Shown here: piece by piece, positions 24,574 to 33,434 of the stretch
How the letters are laid out: each line of letters opens with the position of its first letter
Numbering within the stretch: the first letter of the stretch is position 1
Assembly: GCA_016713425.1 (NCBI GenBank)
Contig: JADJPE010000005.1
Location: 682,001 to 746,000 of the forward strand
DNA: 64,000 nt
Direction of reading: 5' to 3'
From: Deltaproteobacteria bacterium
GTDB taxonomy: Bacteria; Myxococcota; Kuafuiibacteriia; Kuafuiibacteriales; Kuafuiibacteriaceae
The notes under the pieces: generated by a model
Databases searched by the model: none
Told to the model about the DNA's origin: nothing
What the model saw: only the letters and a program-made list of their open reading frames with translations
Made by a program: the position numbers and the translations under genes

Positions 24574-27452
24574 CGGGCCTCGCTCCCCCGAGCCTCGCTC
24601 CCGCGCGTCTCGTCCACGAGTCCTCGCAACGTCTCTGCATTCAAGCGAGCGACGAGCCGGATCCGATCAACCGCCCAAGCACCATGGTCGTCGTCTTGGC
24701 CCTCAGCGTCACTGAGCTTGTGTCGATTCTCACGCACGACCGGAGCGTCGAGATCGTCACCGAACGTTCGGATGAAGAGATCTTCGGCTACATCCTTGGA
24801 GCACTGCATCAACGCCAAAGCACCACCACCATCATCATCCCCATCATCACGCCCATCCGAAGTGCCCCGACGGCGAAAGGCCTCCGCGTGCTGTCTGAAA
24901 TCCGCGACAATGAGATTGCTCCGAAGCCTCAGCGCATCGCGCGACCTCCCCGCTTGTCGAAAGAGCGCAAAGCTCCGGAGCAAGTCACGAAGAGCCTCCA
25001 AGTGAAGCCCGACCGCTGACGAAAGGGATCCTTGATGCTCGTAGTACGAGGCGACCTGACGAAACGGCGTCGTGGGCTTGAGAAGGCGCCGAACAAGCGC
25101 CAGATAGGCTCGAGCCCGCTCGATGTCGCCCTTGTATAGACCAAGCTGCTGAATGTTGAGCGCTGAGCTCAAACGCCCCTCGGCATCTTCCTGTTGATCC
25201 AGAACCTCGAACGCCCGCGAGAAGCGCTCCTCGGCTCGCGAAGTGCGACCGAGGAGCAGGTCGATGATGCCCAGGTTGTTCTCGAGCACGGCCGACAGGT
25301 ACCGAATGCCGAGTTCATCGGCGATGCGTCGCGCGCGCTCGAGATACCCCGTCGCTTCATCGTAGCGTCCGAGCTGAATCAGCGCGTGCCCGAGCTCATT
25401 CATGATCTCGAGAAGATACGGCTTCTCACCCAGGACCGCGCGATGGGCGAAGGATGCCTTGAGCGCACGAAGCGCGGACGCCACATCGCCCGAACCAAGG
25501 AGTGACTTGCCGTAGCCATACAGCGCGAGACTCATGAGGTGACGATCATTCCGCGCCTCACCTCGCGCGAGCAGCGTACGAAAGATCGCCTTCGCGGCGT
25601 CCAGTCGGTCCACTCTGATCGCCAACGCCCCGAGAGCCTCTTCGGCTTCCTCCGCCAACACGACCTCCTCGGCCCCAAGCGCGAGCTCGAACGCGCGATA
25701 ATAGGCCCCAGCCGCAGAGAGAGGGCGCGCCGGCCCCGGAACCTTCGGAGGCAGCCCGCCCGCGTGGACGAAACGGACCGCCGAGAGCACGTGGTCCACG
25801 TTGACCGCTTCGATCTCCCAAGCTTCGATCTCCCGCCCACTCGTGAATCCCTCCTCCGCGCGCATGAACACCGCCTTGGAATCCTGTGAGATCAGAGACC
25901 AGTTGGTGCAGATCCTCGGCATGCCGCCATCTCGCTCCGCCTCAACGCCGCGGTCGTCCGTATTCGCACGATCGTTCGCATACTCCGCGTCGCTTTGAAC
26001 CTCTTCGGCGCCTGCTTGGCGATGCTCGGGATCCGTCATCGCGTCGCGCACGCGGCGGGGCGGAAGGCGCCCGAAACGTCCTAGCCGTTCGAGCACTCGC
26101 CCCATCAGCAAGGCGATGCGTGGATCTTCCGGCTGGGCCGTCCACGCCCCGTCGAGCTTGGCGAGCGCCCCACGGAGATCTCCCGCGTCAATCCGTTCGT
26201 ACGCCGAGGCATACGCAGAGAGCGCAGCCGTCGTTCCGATTCGACGAACCGCCCCGGTCTGCCGTTGCTTCTGGGAGACGGCCACCGACGTAGAGGCCGG
26301 CGTGGATAGGGTCGACGCAGAGCGCGTCGAGGAAGGAGTGGAAGAAGTGGAAGGAGTGGAAGGAGTGGAAGGAGAGCGAGGAGAGGAAGGAGAGAAGGAA
26401 GAGGGACCCGAGGTTCCCGAAGTGCCTGAAGACGTCGAGTCGGCCGAGGCGCTCGAGGCGATAGCATCGATCGCGTTGCTCAGCGCCTTCAAAAGATCGT
26501 CTTCGAGCTTGAAGACGTCTTGATAGGGCCGTTCGATGGATCCCGCCTTCACGGTTCTCTGTCGAAAATAGAGGCTGAAAGTCGCCCGGATCCTTCCCCC
26601 GCGGACCTGATAATTTCCCGCAACCACAAGATCCGGGAGGAATGCGTCGTTCACCAGCTCTAGCCCCTCGGCTTCCGTAAGTTCAGCCGCCGGAGGAAGG
26701 ATTGCACGAACAAGCGCCGGCTCCGAAACATGGAGCCCCTCGCGACCGGCGAGCCGACGACTCAGCTCTTCGGTCAATGCAACACCGAGTGATCCATCCG
26801 TCTCGGACTCGACGAGCGAGGCACGGAAGGGGAGAATCACGACGGAGATCTGGCCGCTCTCTTCCCTTCGCGAAAGTTGCTTTTGGAGCCGAGCACGCAG
26901 GATCTCGCTCTTCGGAATCAACGCCCGTACGAAATAGCGATACGTCGCGTTCTGAGCCGTCAGCGGCGAGTCGACAATCTTTTCCCAATACGCCGCCTCC
27001 ATGCGTACTCCGCGGAGCTGAGCGTTCGAGTGCGTTCGCACGACGGACGAAACATCGCTTTCGTCCACTTCCCCTTCCGTCGTCCGGCCAGAGCTCTCCT
27101 CCGCTCGGAAGTCCGACGTGACCTCGACCGCAATGAAGTTCGAAACCGCCGCCAACGCATCGCGCTCGGCTTGCACCTTGGCCTCATCGAGCGTCACGCC
27201 TGATGACTGCCCCGTGAAACGAACGGCCGAAACATCACCGACTTGGAGCGACCGCGTCCACATGGGCGGGAACTCCGCGCTGGCATCCACGACACGCGGC
27301 CGGAGGACATCGAGACTGAGCGTCGGGTGCTGCCGTATCGTCGCCGCGGACAACTGGGGACGGCAGGAGAAAAGCAACGGGAACACAAGAAGCGTCAGCG
27401 CCCAGAGCGGCATCCCCCTGAGCCGCATCCCCCTGAGCGCCCGACCAACCAT
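24570..27452 (-). CDS. LPP20/FlgO-like lipoprotein with low-complexity linker and C-terminal TPRs
   Basis: The frame is open to 27674, but the ATG at 27452, with GAGG six bases upstream, starts a lipoprotein signal ending LLFSC (Cys30); 960 residues. An LPP20-like domain (GVTLDEAKVQAERDALAAVSNFI) is followed by a TolB-N/FlgO-like domain (ISVVILPFRASLVESETDGS, SLGVALTEELSRRL), as in outer-membrane assembly or flagellar-outer-membrane proteins. Next comes a Ser/Thr/Pro linker, then about ten TPR helices covering the last 500 residues. Likely an outer-membrane-associated scaffold in the periplasm. Coupled to the downstream small TPR lipoprotein and 121 bp below a barrel-like protein gene. Confidence 0.7.
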   Translation of the reverse strand: MVGRALRGMRLRGMPLWALTLLVFPLLFSCRPQLSAATIRQHPTLSLDVLRPRVVDASAEFPPMWTRSLQVGDVSAVRFTGQSSGVTLDEAKVQAERDALAAVSNFIAVEVTSDFRAEESSGRTTEGEVDESDVSSVVRTHSNAQLRGVRMEAAYWEKIVDSPLTAQNATYRYFVRALIPKSEILRARLQKQLSRREESGQISVVILPFRASLVESETDGSLGVALTEELSRRLAGREGLHVSEPALVRAILPPAAELTEAEGLELVNDAFLPDLVVAGNYQVRGGRIRATFSLYFRQRTVKAGSIERPYQDVFKLEDDLLKALSNAIDAIASSASADSTSSGTSGTSGPSSFSPSSPRSPSTPSTPSTSSTPSSTRSASTLSTPASTSVAVSQKQRQTGAVRRIGTTAALSAYASAYERIDAGDLRGALAKLDGAWTAQPEDPRIALLMGRVLERLGRFGRLPPRRVRDAMTDPEHRQAGAEEVQSDAEYANDRANTDDRGVEAERDGGMPRICTNWSLISQDSKAVFMRAEEGFTSGREIEAWEIEAVNVDHVLSAVRFVHAGGLPPKVPGPARPLSAAGAYYRAFELALGAEEVVLAEEAEEALGALAIRVDRLDAAKAIFRTLLARGEARNDRHLMSLALYGYGKSLLGSGDVASALRALKASFAHRAVLGEKPYLLEIMNELGHALIQLGRYDEATGYLERARRIADELGIRYLSAVLENNLGIIDLLLGRTSRAEERFSRAFEVLDQQEDAEGRLSSALNIQQLGLYKGDIERARAYLALVRRLLKPTTPFRQVASYYEHQGSLSSAVGLHLEALRDLLRSFALFRQAGRSRDALRLRSNLIVADFRQHAEAFRRRGTSDGRDDGDDDGGGALALMQCSKDVAEDLFIRTFGDDLDAPVVRENRHKLSDAEGQDDDHGAWAVDRIRLVARLNAETLRGLVDETRGSEARGSEAR
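26331..26405. repeat. 9-bp purine-rich repeat encoding a Thr-Pro-Ser linker
   Basis: Units of GGAAGGAGT on the plus strand, nearly free of C and with few T, followed by GGAGAG-type purines. The other strand encodes repeated TPS in the lipoprotein linker. Strand bias this strong could favour triplex structure. Confidence 0.75.
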
Positions 27453-27573
27453 CGGCAGCCTCACCACGGGTACCCGGACCCGCCGCCTGGCCCGCCAGCT
27501 CAAACCCAGTTCATCGCGCGCCTCGAACAGCACGACGCCGACGGCGGGCGTCGCACCACAGCTCTTGCATGCT

Positions 27574-29649
27574 TCAACGACCACGCGCGAACCCCCGCCA
27601 GTCAAAGACGACGCCGATCGACGTCGATGAAAGCGTCTCGTGCTGTCCGTCGCGCTCAATCGACGTTCGGCCAAGCGTCAAATCCAGACCCAACGCGGTC
27701 GAATCGTTGTCGACCAAGAAGGCTCGCACCCGGTGCTCGAGACGCGAGAGATCGAAAGGCGGCGCCTTGCCGCCGAATATCCTCGGCAAGAACATGTATT
27801 CGGCTTCGCCCGTCAAGCCGCGAGCGACGCGATACGAACCCCTCGCGCCCACCACAGGGGCCCAGCGAGGCGACGTCGACCACCACGTGCGCCCGCCAAG
27901 ACGCCCCTCGATCCCGCCGCTGACCGAGATCCCAACCGGCTCTCCGTCGGCAGCCCTCACGAGCCACCCGGCAATCCGCAGTCCACCTTCCAGGACGAAA
28001 GACGAACCATGATCGTCGAACCATGGCTCAGCCGAACTCCACCCCAGCTTCAACTCGCCTTCAGTACCCACAAACTCCTCTTGCGAGCTCAAATGCGCGA
28101 TGAAGTTCAAGGTCAAGGTGGTCTCTCCATACGACACGAGCCCGATATCGATCTTAGAGGGACGCTTCCCGAACTCATAGCCCGCCTGAACGGCATAGCT
28201 GAAGTCGCTGCGACGTCGGGCGTTGCGGCGGAGCCCGCCCAAATGCCGTCGGTGGACGGGGCCTCGTTCGGAGTCCGAGGCGGCCGAGGGACCGTCTGAA
28301 GCTCCGTCCAAGATTCCATCTGGCGCCCCCTTTGGGTCATCGCGCGTCGAGGCCCGCATGGAACGCGCCAGAGCAAGCCCAACGTCCCCGTAGCGCGCGC
28401 AGAGCGCGTCCAGAAACGGTGCCTCGTCGGGCGAAATCAAGATCGCGTGGAGGAGCGCATATTCGGCTTCCCGCCCGCGACCGTGGCGCTCCGCGGTGTT
28501 GGCTGGTGATCGCGTTAGCCCTTCAGTCACCCTCTGCCTCAAGAGCGCAATTCTGGCCGCATCGAGGGCCGACGCAATGCCGCGAGCCTCATCGCGAAAC
28601 GCGGCCTCGCACGTGGATCCAGAGCTCTCGGGCGTCGCCACGGAGTCCGGGGTCCATGCAAAGTCATGAGCACACGTCCCCGCGATCTCGATCGGCACGT
28701 CGGTCGAGAGGCCGAACACTTCGACGCGCGCGCGCCCCACGACAGCCCATCGATGGGTACGCCGGTATTTCTCGCCCGTGAACGCCTTCGTGACCGAAAT
28801 CTGCTCGATGCGCTCGACCTTGCGCTCGGTCAAGACGCGCTCGAGTGGCGCACAGCCGTCCGGAAGCTCTGGCCGTGCGACACAGACTCCGAGCGCATCA
28901 TACCTCAGGCAGCGATCCGAGTCGCAGGCCGGGTCACCCACGGCATCGACATAGATCTCCCGGGTCCGCGACCTCCGCACCGGAACGAAGTCCTCGTAGG
29001 TCGTCGCAAAGTCAGACTCGACATCATCCGTGGACCGTTCGCACCGCGAAAAAGAAAGCCGAACATAGATATCCGATGAACGATCCGAATGCGCGTCGCT
29101 CTGGCGCCCTGGTCCCAAGTGTTCCGAAATCGCGACCGCCGCCCAAGGGCAAGCGTCGCTCGATTGCGGGTCCAAATCCGAGAAGGACGCAGATCCAAAG
29201 TCGAGTCTCGTGGTCACGGAACGAAGCTGTCTCACGAGGGCCTCAACGCGTTCCGGAGTCGGCTGGGAGCGCGTGCGCGCCGCAGGCGCAAAGGCCTCAT
29301 CACCGCCAAAGAGGTTCGCCCCAATGAGGTGAAACAACTCAGCCGACGGCTGCTTATCCTCCATCGCTCTCTTGGCAGCACGGACATGGGCGCGGAGGAG
29401 CTTCCTGCTCGTGGCCCTGAACCGCTTCCTCTCGGCGCCACCTCGTTCAAGTACCTCTGAGCGGAGGTACTCCGTCTTCCATTGTTCATGAAGCGCGCGT
29501 CGGCGATCATCGCGCCGCGCAGGTTCGTCGAGCCGACACTGGTTCGGGATGGTCACTGGGCTCAGCGCTCGATGCCCTGAAGCGAGCCCGGCAGGACTTG
29601 CAGGCGATGAGGCCGAAAGAACGGCTGTAACCGCGACCACGAGCAACAA
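27574..29649 (-). CDS. Unrecognised secreted protein with a barrel-like C-terminus
   Basis: 691 residues. A TTG start at 29649 is fixed by GGGAGG six bases upstream and begins a signal peptide (MLLVVAVTAVLSASSPASPA). Residues about 40-400 contain several Cys pairs (CPWAAVAIS, CDSDRCLRYDALGVCV, GTCAHDFAW). The last 230 residues alternate hydrophobic and polar residues with aromatic girdles (FSYAVQAGYEFG, GELKLGWSSAEPWF, VVGARGSYRVARGLTGEAEYMF) and end in FDWRGFARGR, suggesting an outer-membrane beta-barrel. No named family is recognised. It sits in a minus-strand set of envelope genes. Confidence 0.65.
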   Translation of the reverse strand: MLLVVAVTAVLSASSPASPAGLASGHRALSPVTIPNQCRLDEPARRDDRRRALHEQWKTEYLRSEVLERGGAERKRFRATSRKLLRAHVRAAKRAMEDKQPSAELFHLIGANLFGGDEAFAPAARTRSQPTPERVEALVRQLRSVTTRLDFGSASFSDLDPQSSDACPWAAVAISEHLGPGRQSDAHSDRSSDIYVRLSFSRCERSTDDVESDFATTYEDFVPVRRSRTREIYVDAVGDPACDSDRCLRYDALGVCVARPELPDGCAPLERVLTERKVERIEQISVTKAFTGEKYRRTHRWAVVGRARVEVFGLSTDVPIEIAGTCAHDFAWTPDSVATPESSGSTCEAAFRDEARGIASALDAARIALLRQRVTEGLTRSPANTAERHGRGREAEYALLHAILISPDEAPFLDALCARYGDVGLALARSMRASTRDDPKGAPDGILDGASDGPSAASDSERGPVHRRHLGGLRRNARRRSDFSYAVQAGYEFGKRPSKIDIGLVSYGETTLTLNFIAHLSSQEEFVGTEGELKLGWSSAEPWFDDHGSSFVLEGGLRIAGWLVRAADGEPVGISVSGGIEGRLGGRTWWSTSPRWAPVVGARGSYRVARGLTGEAEYMFLPRIFGGKAPPFDLSRLEHRVRAFLVDNDSTALGLDLTLGRTSIERDGQHETLSSTSIGVVFDWRGFARGR

Positions 29650-29735
29650 GGTTGTCCTCCCTAGCGCTCCTCGGCGCTCAACACAACCCTGTGGGCGCGG
29701 TCATGGCGCGGCCCGACGTGCCGTCTCGCCCGACG

Positions 29736-31262
29736 TCACGGACAATTGTGGGCGCCGGGATCGTCGACGAAACGGCCCACGAAGTTCGATCCGTCGGCTT
29801 GTCGGAGCGGGACCCCGTTTGCGGTGATGTAGAACTCCATCGTGGCGAGGTCGGATCCCTCTGGCGTCGTCACATAGGGCTCGGTGGTACATCGATAGGG
29901 GCGGAAAGGATCGACGCCCGATAGATTGAAGGCGTATCGTGCGTTGTTTCCAGAACGCCCATCGAACGGAACGAAGGCTCGCTCGAACGGCTCATCTTCC
30001 GCGTAGCGATACCAGAACTCCACGCTGATCTCGCGCCAAAGATCTGGATTGTTGCGATCCGTGACGTTCTTCTGCCACACCTCGAAGCAAACGTTTCGAT
30101 ACGAAGCGCGCTGCCTCACCCACGTGTCATATGTGAAGCCTTCATTCATCGCGCTGCCACTGCATTCTGTGGCCCCACTGCGCGTGATCGCCACGACCGG
30201 CTTGCCGATCCAGCCGACTGGCGCCTGCACGCTAAATCCGAAGTTCTTCCCATAGTTCGAGTCCCACGCTCGGCAACTTGAGCCTGCACCCGTATAGTTC
30301 TCGAACCAAACCTCGACGCGAGTGGCATCCGCAGGAATTTGAGTCACGAAGGGAATGGCGAACGCGCTGTTCGCTGGGTTGCCGCCCATAGACCCAAAGG
30401 CGCGCACCGAACCCTGGTCCTCTTGTTCGCCCGGAAGGAATCGAACGTGCGCGATGATGTCCCACGCCGGAAATCCGTTGTGCGTACCACGGCACGTTTG
30501 CAGTCGACCGAGATCGTACTCGATCGTCAACGCGCCGCCCGCCCTCAAGGCGCCCTCTTGTTCCACCGAACGGGCAAGAAAACGGAGCGTTCCTTCCGCC
30601 GCCGTGCTTCTCGGCGGACAGACCGCGTCATCGTCGAGGATTGCAAGCCCGGTTTCGCCAGTAAATTGATACATCCCAAGCGGTTCGTGAACGCGGTTAT
30701 GGTCGAAGAGTCGGCCGCCCTGAGCAAGCGAGAGATAAGGGATCACGCGCACGACGGTGTTTCGGAGCGCGGTCCCGCTCATTCCTGACGAAGGCATGCC
30801 GTCGAAAACGTCGGCCGTGAAGCGTGTGTATCCGCCCACCGACGCGACCTTCGTCGCAGACTGCGTCCGGAATACCTGATCGGCCGCGTTCTGGTAATAG
30901 ACGAGCGGCGTCAGACCCTCCGAGACCGCGGCGTCCGAAACATCGATTTCGGCCCGCCAAATCCACGAGCCCGCTTGCGTTCGATAGCCTCCTGTCTCAT
31001 CCGGAATGCGCTGCATCGAACGGAGCACAACCTGACACCGTGTGTCCGCTTGGTCGGTGTCGCCTGCGACGCCGGCCAAGGCCGCTTGGTCATGGGTGAC
31101 GAGCTCGGATTCTGGAGGTCCCTGACAGCTCAGAGCCAACGGCAAAGTGAGGGACAAGAGGAGATCACGCCTGAACCCAACCCAGGGTCGATGGCTGTGG
31201 GGCTTACGGGCAACTTTTTTCCCTAGAGGCAGAATGCGCAACGCGTGTCTTGAACGAGTCAT
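29736..31262 (-). CDS. Secreted lipoprotein, DUF6209-like
   Basis: 508 residues; a lipoprotein-type signal ends LPLALSCQ (Cys46), with a long basic N-region. The C-terminal half has TCRGTHNGFPAWDIIAHVRFLP and ATRVEVWFENYTGAGSSCRA followed by WDSNYGKNFGFSV, which resemble the DUF6209 proteins common in myxobacteria. A further aromatic, Cys-containing region ends at PGAHNCP. No catalytic motif is visible; secreted carbohydrate-binding or structural roles would fit but are guesses. It starts 236 bp downstream of the DUF4214 lipoprotein. Confidence 0.7.
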   Translation of the reverse strand: MTRSRHALRILPLGKKVARKPHSHRPWVGFRRDLLLSLTLPLALSCQGPPESELVTHDQAALAGVAGDTDQADTRCQVVLRSMQRIPDETGGYRTQAGSWIWRAEIDVSDAAVSEGLTPLVYYQNAADQVFRTQSATKVASVGGYTRFTADVFDGMPSSGMSGTALRNTVVRVIPYLSLAQGGRLFDHNRVHEPLGMYQFTGETGLAILDDDAVCPPRSTAAEGTLRFLARSVEQEGALRAGGALTIEYDLGRLQTCRGTHNGFPAWDIIAHVRFLPGEQEDQGSVRAFGSMGGNPANSAFAIPFVTQIPADATRVEVWFENYTGAGSSCRAWDSNYGKNFGFSVQAPVGWIGKPVVAITRSGATECSGSAMNEGFTYDTWVRQRASYRNVCFEVWQKNVTDRNNPDLWREISVEFWYRYAEDEPFERAFVPFDGRSGNNARYAFNLSGVDPFRPYRCTTEPYVTTPEGSDLATMEFYITANGVPLRQADGSNFVGRFVDDPGAHNCP

Positions 31263-31397
31263 GGGTGGCGAAGAGCGAAGACCCTTTGTGCGCTTTGGGG
31301 CAATCCGCCGACCACCGGATGGGAGGGGACCAGCGCCGACAACGGCAGCGACTCGCGCAAGCTATCCTGGACCGTCTAGCCAAGCGCGAACGCCTCG

Positions 31398-31429
31398 CGT
31401 CCTCGTTTGAGGCCGTCCTCGTCTGAGGC
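31398..31429. repeat. 16-bp tandem duplication in intergenic DNA
   Basis: Two copies of CGTCCTCGTYTGAGGC (one mismatch) between the DUF4214 and DUF6209-like genes. Function not evident. Confidence 0.75.
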
Positions 31430-31498
31430 CGCCCCGCGTTTTGTCGCCTCGGACGTTCTATGGAGCCTTCGTGGCGCCCGGATGATCGCCCGGATGCT

Positions 31499-33211
31499 TC
31501 AGAACCCGAGTCCAAGCATGTAGTTCGTGAATTCTTGGGAGTTGACGAAGCCCTGCATGACTGAAGCGCGAGTCGCGCCACTCGAGAGTCTTCCGACCCA
31601 GTAGTTGAGGCCGCCCGCATCCGGGGCTCGTCGAAAGAACGTACGGTAGAGCGTCGTGACGAACTCAGTGTTCGTCGTGCGCTTCGACGTGTATTCGGCG
31701 CTGGTAAGGAATCCGAATGCGATGTCTCGAAACACGGGCTTGGCGTCCAGCCCCAGCGTCATCTTTGCGCTCACCTGGCCGGCCCAATAGGCCAAGCCGC
31801 CGCTGTCCGGATTTCGTCCGAGAATCGACGTATAGTAGTGAGTGATAAGCTGGTTCACCGTTGTCGCTGTCGCAGGAAGAGGTAACGTGAAGACCCACAT
31901 CCCTTCGCCCATGTCGGCTTTCCCGGCGTCTGGCGTGCCGTGCTGTGCCTTGTACATGCCCATGAGCGCCGGCGTCCCGTTGCTGTACGTGAACAACCGC
32001 GTGTACTCCTGTGGATTCGCCGGGAGCACGGCGTCGGCGACTCGGCGAGTCGGGTCTGTGCTGTTGAACCCACGTCGCTCGAGGGGCGAATTCGAGCGAG
32101 CGATGGCGAGCCGATAACATCCCGTGACCGGGCTCTCGGGGTGAATGCACATGAGGCTCTCTCGCGAATCTCCCGGCGATCGCGTCTGGTAGCCCGGAAA
32201 TGATGCCTTGTTCCAGCCGCCGACCGCGGCGATGGCATAGACCGACTGCCCATCGCTGTAGATCTGAAATGCGTCGGCCACGCTGTTTTGGCGATTGTCG
32301 TTGTCGACGAGACCCCACACCTCGACGGAGCTTGGGTCGTTGGGCTTGATTGCCGACCCTCGACCCTTGATCCCCAAGCGTCCAGTCGACTTGACCTCCA
32401 GCTCAATTCCCCGGGTCGTAATATCGATCCAGGGGCCGTTCGAGCGGGCGTGCAGCGCCGTCCAGTAGAGGTAGAGACGGCCCTGATGCACGAGGAGCTT
32501 GGGGACCGAGGCGGAGTATACGTTGGACCAATCCGAGGCGTTCGCGTTGCCGCCGTCAACGAGGATGCTCAGCCGGTTTCGGTCGACCGTGCGTCCGTCG
32601 TCGGACAACGCGCCCGCGCAGCTGGCGGCCATTGGACCAAAACCCACGCCGTGACACTCGAAGGCCACCCATCGTTGCCCGCCGAATACGACGGTGGATG
32701 GGTCATAAGCGGTCGTGATCGACGATGAGGTGCCAGGGACGGGAATGGGCGTGCTCGTGTCGAGAATACGCGCGACCTTCTGGATGGTTCCGTTTGTCAG
32801 CCGAGCGAGGGTCAATGACCAGGTAGTGCCCGCACAGCCGCCGGCGGTCAGCTCGCGTCCGAGGAACATGTCTCCTCCGGGGCTGAGCTGTGCGAACGCG
32901 ACGCTGTTGCAGGAGGAGCTGCTAAGTCGACTCTTGTTCGACGTGAAAACGGACCGCTGGGTGGACGTTGGCGAACCCATGAACCGGGGGATCGTGAACG
33001 CGCCGGGACCGCTCACGGGTGTCGACAGGCTCGCTTCATCAAAGGCGTCGCCGTCAGCGCCGTCTTCGCCCGGGCCACACGCGAATCCGGCCAGAGAGAC
33101 CGTGAGCCCAAGGACAAGCGTCGCGATCGTCCGATCGCGGTCCAGAGTTCTCGAACAACCCGAGCATGTTCGAACGCTCGTCTGAGGTCTGTTGGGGGCG
33201 GTGATCTGCAT
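31499..33211 (-). CDS. Lipoprotein with C-terminal DUF4214 repeats
   Basis: 570 residues from an ATG at 33211 (an in-frame GTG at 33262 is the alternative); lipobox SLAGFACG. The middle (about 70-400) is a beta-rich region of propeller-like strands (FGGQRWVAFECHGVGF, LLVHQGRLYLYWTALHA, QSVYAIAAVGGW) reminiscent of five-bladed glycosidase folds but without recognisable catalytic residues. The last 120 residues carry two DUF4214 units, YYTSILGRNPDSGGLAYWAG and FVTTLYRTFFRRAPDAGGLN, ending EFTNYMLGLGF. DUF4214 occurs in large secreted and S-layer proteins. Surface location is likely; function unknown. Spacing upstream to the divergent RHS gene is 223 bp. Confidence 0.75.
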   Translation of the reverse strand: MQITAPNRPQTSVRTCSGCSRTLDRDRTIATLVLGLTVSLAGFACGPGEDGADGDAFDEASLSTPVSGPGAFTIPRFMGSPTSTQRSVFTSNKSRLSSSSCNSVAFAQLSPGGDMFLGRELTAGGCAGTTWSLTLARLTNGTIQKVARILDTSTPIPVPGTSSSITTAYDPSTVVFGGQRWVAFECHGVGFGPMAASCAGALSDDGRTVDRNRLSILVDGGNANASDWSNVYSASVPKLLVHQGRLYLYWTALHARSNGPWIDITTRGIELEVKSTGRLGIKGRGSAIKPNDPSSVEVWGLVDNDNRQNSVADAFQIYSDGQSVYAIAAVGGWNKASFPGYQTRSPGDSRESLMCIHPESPVTGCYRLAIARSNSPLERRGFNSTDPTRRVADAVLPANPQEYTRLFTYSNGTPALMGMYKAQHGTPDAGKADMGEGMWVFTLPLPATATTVNQLITHYYTSILGRNPDSGGLAYWAGQVSAKMTLGLDAKPVFRDIAFGFLTSAEYTSKRTTNTEFVTTLYRTFFRRAPDAGGLNYWVGRLSSGATRASVMQGFVNSQEFTNYMLGLGF

Positions 33212-33434
33212 GCCCGGCTGGCAAAGCAAAACGAATGCCGGGGCTCGTTCGAGTCGAAACACGGACTATCCGCGTAGACACCTCCTGGCGGAGTGTCTTG
33301 CCGGATAAGACATCCGTTGCTGGCAGTGATCGGCCGTCGAATCTAAACCGCCGGTGCCACCGTCCACAGGTCATCATCCTACCCAGGCGCTTGATGCGCA
33401 CAGCGCCGCGCACGCAAGACTTCGTACACTCGTA

